NCBI GenBank assembly: GCA_934045905.1
Contig: OW203762.1
Location: 18,322,345-18,386,344, forward strand
Length of the DNA stretch: 64,000 nt
Direction of reading: 5' to 3'
Source: Leuctra nigra
Taxonomy: Eukaryota; Arthropoda; Insecta; Plecoptera; Leuctridae
The first letter of the stretch is position 1. Every line of letters begins with the position of its first letter. This document shows positions 11,801 through 19,968 of the stretch, piece after piece. The notes under the pieces were generated by a model. It was not told the origin of the DNA and ran no database searches. It was given only the letters and a program-made list of their open reading frames with translations. The translations under genes were made by a program, and so were the position numbers.

Positions 11801-14800
11801 ATCTCTTCTGTTGCAGTCCACCCCGTGATCCAAGTGCCCAACCAGCTGGTCGGTGCGCCACTGGGCACTGACGTCACTCTCGAGTGAGTGCGTGGTTTTG
11901 ATTGATAACACTATCTCTTCTGTTGCAGTCCACCCCGTGATCCAAGTGCCCAACCAGCTGGTCGGTGCGCCACTGGGCACTGACGTCACTCTCGAGTGAG
12001 TGCGTGGTTTTGATTGATAACACTATCTCTTCTGTTGCAGTCCACCCCGTGATCCAAGTGCCCAACCAGCTGGTCGGTGCGCCACTGGGCACTGACGTCA
12101 CTCTCGAGTGAGTGCGTGGTTTTGATTGATAACACTATCTCTTCTGTTGCAGTCCACCCCGTGATCCAAGTGCCCAACCAGCTGGTCGGTGCGCCACTGG
12201 GCACTGACGTCACTCTCGAGTGAGTGCGTGGTTTTGATTGATAACACTATCTCTTCTGTTGCAGTCCACCCCGTGATCCAAGTGCCCAACCCGCTGGTCG
12301 GTGCGATACTGGGCACTGACGTCACTCTAGAGTGAGTGCGTGGTTTTGATTGATAACACTATCTCTTCTGTTGCAGTCCACCCCGTGATCCAAGTGCCCA
12401 ACCAGCTGGTCGGTGCGCCACTGGGCACTGACGTCACTCTCGAGTGAGTGCGTGGTTTTGATTGATAACACTATCTCTTCTGTTGCAGTCCACCCCGTGA
12501 TCCAAGTGCCCAACCAGCTGGTCGGTGCGCCACTGGGCACTGACGTCACTCTCGAGTGAGTGCGTGGTTTTGATTGATAACACTATCTCTTCTGTTGCAG
12601 TCCACCCCGTGATCCAAGTGCCCAACCAGCTGGTCGGTGCGCCACTGGGCACTGACGTCACTCTCGAGTGAGTGCGTGGTTTTGATTGATAACACTATCT
12701 CTTCTGTTGCAGTCCACCCCGTGATCCAAGTGCCCAACCAGCTGGTCGGTGCGCCACTGGGCACTGACGTCACTCTAGAGTGAGTGCGTGGTTTTGATTG
12801 ATAACACTATCTCTTCTGTTGCAGTCCACCCCGTGATCCAAGTGCCCAACCAGCTGGTCGGTGCGCCACTGGGCACTGACGTCACTCTCGAGTGAGTGCG
12901 TGGTTTTGATTGATAACACTATCTCTTCTGTTGCAGTCCACCCCGTGATCCAAGTGCCCAACCAGCTGGTCGGTGCGCCACTGGGCACTGACGTCACTCT
13001 CGAGTGAGTGCGTGGTTTTGATTGATAACACTATCTCTTCTGTTGCAGTCCACCCCGTGATCCAAGTGCCCAACCAGCTGGTCGGTGCGCCACTGGGCAC
13101 TGACGTCACGCTCGAGTGCTACGTCGAGGCGTCGCCCAAGTCCATCAACTACTGGCTCAGAGACACGGGTGAGTCTGGGGTTCGATTCCCGATCATTTTC
13201 CAAACATCCCTCTACTTTCCTCGTCATCTCCTAGTTACAGATTCGAAACTATCGCTGTCGCACTGACAAAGTTTAAATATCATATTAAACAATACAAATA
13301 CATCATCATACATCTCATCCTGCCTTGATCTCAAAGCATTTTTAATCTCAATCCATTGATGGGCGCAGTTTGTCATGACAACAACCAATAACATCGCTTA
13401 TAGAATGACCACTAATTAAGTGTTAAACTTCACTATACTGAAAACAAGCGTATTTATACAATAATTAATGTTCTATTTTTTACATCATTTTTCACTGCTC
13501 ACAAAACCTACTGTAGTGTACTGTTCCTTTTTTACCATGTTAAATTTTGCTCGTTTAAGTTTGAATTGTCACGTGTGGAAGAAATCCCCTACAGCTAACC
13601 TACCCAATTTGTCATCTTATTTGTCAAATAAATAAAGATGTAAGTTAATATATAATATGCAAGTCACTTACTGCCACAATTCGACTATCTGTTATCGAAC
13701 TAATGTGATTATATCCCACTTTATCAAACACATCCTTCACCAGCTCCGACTCTCTCACTATCAATAGTCTCAGTTGGAGGAAGCGAAAGGAGCAGTCGAG
13801 TGACGTAAATCTGGCTTTCTTCTTACAATAATTCTTCAACGATTTATGAAACCCTGAATCATCCATGCCAATGTAGGATAGTATTTTCATGTATTGAAAT
13901 CCATAGCACAAAATACCTACAATTCAAATGAGACATTTTCAATTTCTAACCAATGAAATTCCATTTTGAGTGAAACTCTGAAATTCAATTGGCTTATGAT
14001 TGAAATTGACCAATTAGTATTTGTAAAGTGTGATATGGACGTAATGTATCCGTAATTGCACGAATGACAAGCGATGGCAATAAGATTCAAGAAGTTTTAC
14101 GATTTATAAATGTTTTCCCATTTATTACGTTGGTTGTCACAGCGTTTTATTCTCATTTTATTCTCATTCTCAACAGACCTTTTATTCTCGGTCAGGTATA
14201 TGAAAAGAAAGCTTATAAACATTATAGATGTTAGAAGATCATAAAATAAATCTTCTCTTCCAGGAAAAAGTATTTGATCTTTTATGTATTTAGACATATG
14301 AAATGTTTACAAGTTCAAATCCGATTTATGTCATGCTTTGTGGAGACTAAATTTCCATGAATTTCAATAAAATCTCATAAAAAACGTACGGTTAATCTCT
14401 ATGACAGCTATTTCATATTTTCCCTGATAAGGTAGATGAAAGGTTTGAGATCTGTATTCGCTATTTTCAAGGAACGAAAACGAATTTAGAGCGTGAGTTT
14501 GAAAACATCGGCTCTTCCAATTAGTCCTCCTCCGCTTATTGATGTCTTATCTCAGGGGTTATCAACGATTGACCGGAAGTGACGTGAGGGCGTGGTGATT
14601 GACGCCACGCACGCTAGGGGCAGCACAGCACTGGATCCGGTCTGTCAAGCTCGACAATCACCTGCGATAGTGTGATAGTGCGATAGGGTGATAGAGTGAT
14701 TGATATGAGGCAGAAGATAGTGTGAATGGGATCTAGTGAGCAAGTGCTAATTAATAATTATAAATTAAATAAAAGTATATTTTTTACGAGTCAAATTCTT

Positions 14801-17800
14801 CAATTGATATTTGGATTGCTTTCCTAAAAGCAACTGCATGGGCTGGAAAATTAAATTCGTCAATTTGATTCATAGCATTCGTTTCGAGCAGTTTATTTCA
14901 CAAAAATGTCTGATTTAATACAAGAATATTTCTTTTCTTTTCTATGTTGTCTTTTTCTAGGGCAATTGTCTGTTGCTTTGACATGAAGTCTTATTAGACT
15001 ATTATTGCCTAAAATGAACTCGTACCGTACAAGTGGGATGTCACAAATATGAAATTGTATATCTGTCCAACATTTATCTGGTGGACAGATAAGATATTCG
15101 AAATACTCAAATAAAGAGTTTTACTCCGTCCTTCGCTATTGCATTAGTTTGCCTTCCTAATCTATAAAAAGTGTAAATTTACAGATCCGATTTAATTACT
15201 AGAATCTAGATGTTCTAGATGTATTTATTTTATCGAATTCTCTAACTTTTTCTACTGTTTTCTGTAATACGATTTAACATAATAATACGACAAATTAAAA
15301 TACCCATTCTTGCCAGCCCCATTTTCCACAACAATATCGACAGAAGAAAAACACCCACAAGAAAATAATTACAAAACACAATTAATCACATCTATCCCAG
15401 TATGATCATTAGTTAAAATATCCCCTTATCTTAATTGCTTTCTTGATCTGGCTTGCGTCATGTTTTGCGTCAACTCGTCTGCATTCGACAAGCGATGACG
15501 ATGATGACCTGTCAACGAATCATCACACGGCACCTCAATCTCGCCAGGTGCTCAGGAACCATCTAATAAGGCTAATTACTCTATTGATCGCCCATCAACT
15601 AATTAATCTCTATCAGATCTGAGCTAGGCGCTAATTATCTGAGAGCATTAATTATGAAAGAGCCCTGATGAAAGGTTCTTCGATCACCGAGGAGTTGAGT
15701 GCCAAGAAGCTGCGGAACAACAGAAGGCAATGGCAGCTGGGTGAAGGGGGGGGGGGGGCTTTCAACCACCCTTCGGTGTCTTTGGCGGACACTTTTTATG
15801 CGTGGGAAATCAATTATTAATTATCGTTAAGAAGAGAGAAGTTTTATTATTGCGATGATGATGGAAATATGGATTTTGGAGTTGGTGGGGGGCGGAAGTG
15901 CCAAGTTCACGGACCGGGATTTTAATGGCCTTTAAGGTAGCGAATAACAGGAAAATTGGACATGGTAATTACTTTTATCTTTCATCTTTGGGAGGAGCTA
16001 GGAAGCTATATTTCTATCGACTTTCTATTTACCTGACTGTATTTTATGTTATATGTTATTTAATACTAATTGATAGAGGAAGTTGTAAAACTTCTCGGGA
16101 TTTACTATCTCATAATACCAGCCTTTACTTAATAGCGGACTTAAAATTGTATTAAATATTATTTCTAGTCTTTCTATTCAGGTGAACACTTGCCGATAGC
16201 TTTTCAATGTGATGGCGCAAGATAAGAAAGGTTGTGCTAGTCCCAGAGAACACACCATTTGGTTTTCAAGGACACAAGTGCCTTTGCAAGCGAGAAATTT
16301 CGCGAAAGAATCACTGACAGAGAATTACAGTTGAGAGCGTCATGAGCTAGTCTACACTTTTGATGAAAATTTCTGGGAAAATTAAAGTAATCAAAGTTCT
16401 AATTGTATCAAAATTTAAGCCAATATTAGGGCGTTTGTAATTTATATTATTCGGTGGATGTTCATGGATCCTGGGAATCAACCAGCGTCAAAACCAGCGT
16501 CAATCAAAATGACATTTTAAAATAAAATTATGCAAATTGCAGTTACGTTCTCCGAATAGAAATATCACGAAAATATGCAAATCCCCTGAAACAGTTCTAA
16601 TTGATACGTTGATTGCCAGATCTCTGGAAGTGAACCATTATCGAGCGCTCGCAACCCTCCGGCGTTGTCAACGATCTGGCAACGCATCGTGGACTCTGTA
16701 CACGAGCGATTAATCGACGGAATGCAAGTGACACTTTATTGGCGGAGATTCAGCCACTCGTTCGACAATAGTGTCTGCTAATGAGCCAATCCCGTGCCAC
16801 CTCCAGCACGAGAAGCAGCAGACACAATGGATTATTCTTAAGAACCGAGAGAGAGAGGTTTCGGCTCAGGGAGGATTTGAAATACAGAAGCAGGGGTTGG
16901 AAATGTATCACAGAGAAGAAGGCAAACTTCAACTTGAGTTTGACTTGAGAGCTTATTTCTTAGTGATTTACTTCACTGAAATATGTGAATTCTTTGACAT
17001 TTTCTCCAAGGGTTTATATTTTAGCGAAATTTAGATGGTGTGAAATCTATCGTCCCTTTAAGAAAGGTTACAAACGAAATTGTATGCAACGAGGGCTAAC
17101 TTACATGTAAAACCAAATACCCATCTCAGAACTCTGAAACTCTGAACTTTGAAATGTTAATTTAACATGGAAAACTCAAGATAATGATTCAATTTGAGCG
17201 ATCATTTTATGGATTATATTTCTGATTAACATTTTACTTAGTATTGGGTGAATTAGTTTAGGTTTTGGGCAAGTTTCGTGTACTTTCATGTTGATGCGCA
17301 TAAAATACTACAATTATGACTGTGCAATATTAAGCAATGGATTGTGTATTAAAAAGTATTCTGAACTCTGAAAAACTGTTATTATAAACCGGTGCCTCGA
17401 CATTATATTAGAATGTAGGAAAAGTCTTGACATTACTTTACTGAAATTCTTACGAGACGCTCTCCGAAGCTTCAAATTGCATTCTTAAGTTTTTAGGTAT
17501 TGAGATCTTGGAATTTTGAAGGGGCAGGTTGAATTTTAAATTATAAACCCCTTTACGAAAAAACGTTAGAAATTAATAAATAAATATTGCGTCGCTTTAG
17601 AACAGCTTTCAATAATGCAGAATGCCGAAGAATCCCTTCCAATACTCAGTAGGTATTTAATAAAAGGTGTTACGTTAATTAAATATCGGGGGGAAATATC
17701 AATATTAGCGCTGAGTGAAGGAGAAAAGGCAATAAGAAAAGAGCAAGATTGTCTAGACTCATCGGTCAACTGATGTCAGTCCCTGAAGTCGTCAAGAGAA

Positions 17801-19654
17801 GTGAAACATAAGCAGCTTGGCAGTCGTGAGACGTCAAGAGAGCTTAGAGCGTCTCTTTGTGACAAATATAAACACACAATCCGAGTGCTTTGTAAGAATC
17901 ATGGATAGGTACGCACTGACAAGGCCGTGAGGGAGGCACCAACTAAACTTTACACCAAAAAATATATTGTGATATTTCATCTAACTCTGATATCAATTTC
18001 AATAAAAGTCATACTTTTCATATTCATAAGTTGACATTGTTCTTACCTCATATTCAAATATGTCTTATAATTTTACGTCCTTAGAAACTGAACTTATTTA
18101 AATATATTTCAAAGGCACGTCACAATATTGACCCCACCAACAGAACTTCTCGGCTGTTACCCTATAATCCAATGCAAAGTTTTTCAGTCATTATCACACT
18201 AAAGTATGTGAAAATTCTTCATACCCTTTGGAATAATTTCATTGCTCCACACTCTCTAAGACCCAGCATCTTAAAATACGTGAAATAAGATTTTATCGCG
18301 TCTTTTTCATGCATCCTTATTTGAGTTCCTAAAATGAGTATAGAACCTTATAGGCTTTAAGGGCTGTCTTCCAATACTCTGCTCTTTTAAATTGTTGATT
18401 AGGACTGTATTGTCATGGCAACAACCAATTGAAAGACAGAGTTTTGTACTGACTAACTGTTAACAGCTAATTGAGCCTTTAGCAGAGTATTGAAAGACGG
18501 CCCCTAAGAGTCTTACATGTTTCTTTATTTGAGGTTAAGACGCTATTTAGCAACTACTAAGGATGCTTCATTTCAGTATGCTTGTATTGACGCCGACCTC
18601 TACGCGATGATTTCAACTGGGCCGTGTTGGTTGCTTGGTTACAGGAGAGATGGTGATCTCCAGCGAGAAGTACGAAGTGAAGCTGCTGAGTCGCTCTGCG
18701 TTCGAGGTCCGCATGGTGCTGATCATCCGATCTCTCCACCACAAGGACGTCGGGTCGTATCGCTGCATCGCCAAGAACTCGCTGGGCGAAGTCGAGTCCA
18801 ACATCCGACTCTATGGTGAGAATCACAACATTCCCTGTCGTCGGGATTGGTCCAGCTTTTCCATTTACAACACTTATCATTCAGCAGACATAAACTAGCA
18901 ATGTTGTTTTTCCAGAGTTCTAGTTAAAACATTCCGAATCTCTAAGTATTATCCACAGAGGAAATATTTGTTCCTATAGACGAAACGATGTCCAGCTATA
19001 GATATTTACCAGCGTATGAATTACTACACTCAACGAATTTATTGTGTGATTCTCTTATTTTGTGTTCGCGTTACAGGTCAAACGAATAACGGGACAGACC
19101 ATTTGTTTCACAAAAGATTCATTACTATCCAGCTTTGCTGCCTATTGATTTCTAGCAAGATCAATCTATTGGTTTCACCGGAAAAGTGATTTATAGTTTA
19201 TAGTCCGCTTTACTGACGGATAATTTGAAAGAAATTTCCGTCTTTAAAGACATGAATTTCGAAGCCTTGCTTAGCAACGTGTTCAATGAACGTTCTCCTA
19301 AAAACAAATCATATGTTTACGTTATATTGTTTGGAAGTTTCTCAATCGTGCTCGTCATTGTCCGCAGAGATCCCTGGTCCAACGAGGCGCGTCTTCCCGC
19401 AAGTGATCTTCGACGACGAGGAGTTGGTCGATCAGTACGGGTCGGCCGAGGAGGAGCGCGACGACACCGACCTCCCGAACACCGTGGACCTCCTGCTGCC
19501 GAGCATCGAACCTCCGACCCTCCACGGCACGCACAACACTCTCGTCGAGAACCACACGCCGGGCGGCAAGAAGTCGCTGTCCGCTAGCAGCAGTGCGACG
19601 CGACATCACCTCTTCATCGGCCTCCTCGTCGTCGGCGTCGTCGTCGTGTGTTGA
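2765..19654 (+). CDS. DIP/lachesin-family GPI-anchored immunoglobulin adhesion protein (3' part of gene)
   Basis: Four coding exons are supported: 2765-2893, 13049-13168, 18645-18815 and 19368-19654. All three internal introns are phase 1, with GTGAGT or GTGAGA donors and CAG-type acceptors, so the exons join in frame. The spliced protein runs from the end of Ig2 (YLCIASNGVPPSVS), through Ig3 with its two cysteines (TLECYVEASP and SYRCIAKNSLG) and tryptophan (NYWLRD), to an acidic linker and a hydrophobic C-terminus. Dpr-interacting proteins are three-Ig, usually GPI-anchored neuronal surface proteins that bind Dpr partners in synapse specificity. The Ig2/Ig3 signature fits DIPs best. Lachesin or neurotrimin-like relatives are the alternative. 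The signal peptide, Ig1 and the start of Ig2 lie outside the window. Tandem arrays at three of the four exons are very unusual. Confidence 0.88.
3005..3219. mobile_element. MITE with about 45-bp terminal inverted repeats
   Basis: The left end GTACACTCAAACCAAT and the right end ATTGGTTTGAGTGTAC are inverted. The similarity extends inward through a shared GGTACTCGAAAAG block. A TA lies at both ends. There is no coding capacity. It abuts the next element, with which it appears to share the TA at 3217. Confidence 0.75.
3216..3452. mobile_element. MITE, family with GGTAGAAGGCCGG ends (copy 1)
   Basis: The ends are GGTAGAAGGCCGGAAGT and the inverted ACTTCCGCCCTTCTACC. The interior shares ATGAGTCATTGT-TAAGAGAATAC and CAAAAGTGTGCA blocks with the copies near 24.8 and 32.8 kb. 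It is about 235 bp and non-coding. Confidence 0.75.
3453..3686. other. Short intronic stretch, nothing recognised
   Basis: AT-rich intron of the DIP-type gene between two repeats. No exon or element boundary is visible. Confidence 0.4.
3687..5545 (+). mobile_element. 1.86-kb interspersed repeat beginning with a long hairpin (copy 1)
   Basis: The same sequence recurs in the same orientation at 48,881-51,166. Both begin CATAAAAAACAC and both end GCTCCACTAGATT. The first 390 bp or so form an inverted repeat (about 3687-3838 against 3929-4081) whose arms match for about 150 bp. The body holds degenerate repeats of GACGTCA, TTCCGGTTTCAAAATGG and AGCCGTT, then a CTACTACTA run. The last 280 bp start at the shared GAAAACCGCCCTAAAACACT. 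No long reading frame is present. I cannot assign a superfamily. It lies in the DIP-type gene's long intron. Confidence 0.7.
5546..6570. other. Intronic stretch without a supported gene
   Basis: Open frames near 5797-6100 occur in two overlapping frames and carry no recognisable domain or splice context. I treat them as chance or as decayed repeat. Nothing else stands out. Confidence 0.4.
6575..7540 (+). mobile_element. 0.95-kb interspersed repeat with TAGGAAAACGCTCTGTG end (copy 1)
   Basis: It begins ACTAGGAAAACGCTCTGTG followed by CGCGTTGATAAGCGAGCACGG. It ends with an A-run, CACACAGAGAAAGTGCC and GACGCTCGCTCCGCTCGCTTAA. Full-length relatives lie at 39,254-41,544 (inverted, with an LTR inside) and 45,692-46,604. 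Fragments lie near 35.6 and 63.5 kb. It contains CAAAATTTCAGATCGAT blocks and no coding region. Its class is unknown. Confidence 0.7.
7541..8861. other. Intronic stretch, nothing recognised
   Basis: AT-rich, with no coding exon, RNA gene or bounded repeat that I can support. Confidence 0.4.
8862..9055 (-). mobile_element. Decayed tRNA-type SINE (minus strand)
   Basis: It shares, in order, GATGATGAT, GTGGTCGTGGCCTAT, GGGAACCTTCCCC, GAGAAACCACGAAGAAAACTC and a degenerate box-B region (GGAATCGAAGCTAGGGC) with the better copy at 9678-9935. It is diverged and has no poly-A tail. Confidence 0.55.
9056..9677. other. Locally GC-rich intronic stretch with a CTCF-like site
   Basis: GC content rises around 9180-9480 without an exon. 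The segment GAGGGTGGCGCCCTC (9256-9270) is almost palindromic and contains GGGTGGCGC, one change from the AG-KGGCGC core of insect CTCF motifs. It has no coding signature. Confidence 0.35.
9678..9935 (-). mobile_element. tRNA-derived SINE, 5'-truncated (minus strand)
   Basis: Read on the minus strand, it has a pol III box B (GGTTCGATTCC, plus 9905-9915) in a GGCCCGGGTTCGATTCCCGC context. A body with GGCCACGACCGCC and CATCATCATCTCC follows, and it ends with GACGTTAAGCCCCAGT and a poly-A run (plus 9678-9695). Box A is missing. Related copies are at about 8.9, 25.5, 42.8 and 43.8 kb. Confidence 0.75.
9936..11320. other. Intronic stretch with a GC-rich island and a strong CTCF-like motif
   Basis: There is no exon or bounded repeat. 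At 10,432-10,446 CCGGCAGGGGGCAGC differs by one base from the CTCF core CCASYAGRKGGCRS. It lies in a local GC-rich island (about 10,390-10,560). A diverged fragment of the TAGGAAAACGCT repeat end is near 11,013. Confidence 0.35.
11323..13115 (+). repeat. Tandem array of 16 copies of the first Ig3 exon with its 3' splice site, 112-bp unit
   Basis: Exon starts recur every 112 bp from 11,369 to 13,049. Each unit is 45 bp of intron, ending TCTTCTGTTGCAG, plus 67 bp of exon. Copies 1 to 15 end CTCGA followed by GTGAGT, giving each a donor-like site that the complete copy lacks (CTCGAGTGCTAC). The upstream intron contains ACTCGAGTGAGTG and the exon contains CTCGAGTG. This 8-bp homology probably seeded the duplication. 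Copies ending 11,768, 12,328 and 12,776 share CTAGAG instead of CTCGAG, so blocks of four or five units have been copied. Reading through any truncated copy gives an in-frame TGA at the junction. Confidence 0.93.
13049..13168 (+). CDS. DIP-type gene, exon encoding the N-terminal half of Ig3 (complete copy)
   Basis: This is the sixteenth and only complete copy. The acceptor is TCTGTTGCAG and the donor GTGAGT at 13,169. It encodes FHPVIQVPNQLVGAPLGT, then the first Ig3 cysteine (TLECYVEASP) and the core tryptophan (INYWLRDTG). Both sides are phase 1, and it joins cleanly to the exons at 2765 and 18,645. Confidence 0.92.
13169..18360. other. Intron of the DIP-type gene, no gene seen
   Basis: Mostly AT-rich. 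A GGTTCGATTCC box-B-like sequence just after the donor (13,179-13,191) may be a SINE scrap. An X-box-like TTTGTCATGACAAC is at 13,369. A GC-rich patch lies at 14,560-14,650 with CTAGGGGCAGCAC. A run of 11 G lies near 15,747. I support no other exon. Confidence 0.45.
18361..18504. mobile_element. Tourist-like (PIF/Harbinger-type) MITE carrying an X-box-like motif, copy 1
   Basis: The ends GGGCTGTCTTCCAATACTCTGC and GCAGAGTATTGAAAGACGGCCCC are inverted, and TAA flanks both sides (18,358 and 18,505). A 3-bp TWA duplication is the hallmark of PIF/Harbinger elements. The interior shares GTTGATTAGGACT and ATGGCAACAACCA with the copy at 26,693. It sits 140 bp upstream of the exon at 18,645. Confidence 0.82.
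18645..18815 (+). CDS. DIP-type gene, exon encoding the C-terminal half of Ig3
   Basis: The acceptor is TTGGTTACAG and the donor GTGAGA at 18,816. It encodes EMVISSEKYEVKLL, then the E-F segment and the second Ig3 cysteine (DVGSYRCIAKNSLGEVES), then NIRLY. It is phase 1 at both sides and single-copy, unlike the other three visible exons. Confidence 0.93.
18816..19367. other. Last intron of the DIP-type gene
   Basis: A 552-bp AT-rich intron with consensus ends. No element or extra exon seen. Confidence 0.7.
19368..19654 (+). CDS. DIP-type gene, last exon: linker, GPI-anchor signal and stop
   Basis: The acceptor is TTGTCCGCAG. The exon opens with EIPGPTR, the usual end of Ig3 in this family. 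An acidic, low-complexity stalk follows (VIFDDEELVDQYG, EEERDDTD). The C-terminus has a small-residue stretch (SLSASSSAT) that could hold the anchor site, then RHHLFIGLLVVGVVVV, which fits a cleaved GPI signal. TGA is at 19,652-19,654. The segment from SSAT to the stop is the first unit of the tandem array that follows. Confidence 0.9.
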
Positions 19655-19968
19655 AGAACAGTGATGCGACGCGACATCACCTCTTCATCGGCCTCCTCGT
19701 CGTCGGCGTCGCCGCCGTGTGTTGAAGAACAGTGATGCGACGCGACAATACCTCTTCATCGGCCTCCTCGTCGTCGTCGGCGTCGTCGGCGTCGCCGTCG
19801 TGTGTTGAAGAACAGTGATGCGACGCGACATCACCTCTTCATCGGCCTCCTCGTCGTCGTCGGCGTCGCCGTCGTGTGTTGAAGAACAGTGATGCGACGC
19901 GACATCACCTCTTCATCGGCCTCCTCGGCGTCGGCGCCGTCGTGTGTTGAAGAACAGTGATGCGAGAG
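19591..19968 (+). repeat. Minisatellite built from the GPI-signal and stop-codon sequence
   Basis: Units begin at 19,591, 19,659, 19,730, 19,813, 19,887 and 19,955 (partial), with lengths of 68 to 83 bp. Each full unit carries GCGACGCGACATCACC, a CTCGTCGTCGGCGTCG-type run and GTGTGTTGAAGAAC, which includes the TGA. The first unit is coding and the rest form the start of the 3' UTR. Length varies by multiples of 3 in the GTC/GCC run. Confidence 0.9.

Noticed and set aside
11323..13115. CRISPR-like array because of regular identical repeats
   Set aside because: The repeats are contiguous units of intron plus exon with no variable spacers, in a eukaryotic gene.
11190..13266. Many near-identical minus-strand open frames of 75 codons across the array
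   Set aside because: They are antisense shadows of the tandem exon copies. They repeat with the 112-bp unit, lack splice or promoter context, and mirror coding sequence on the + strand.
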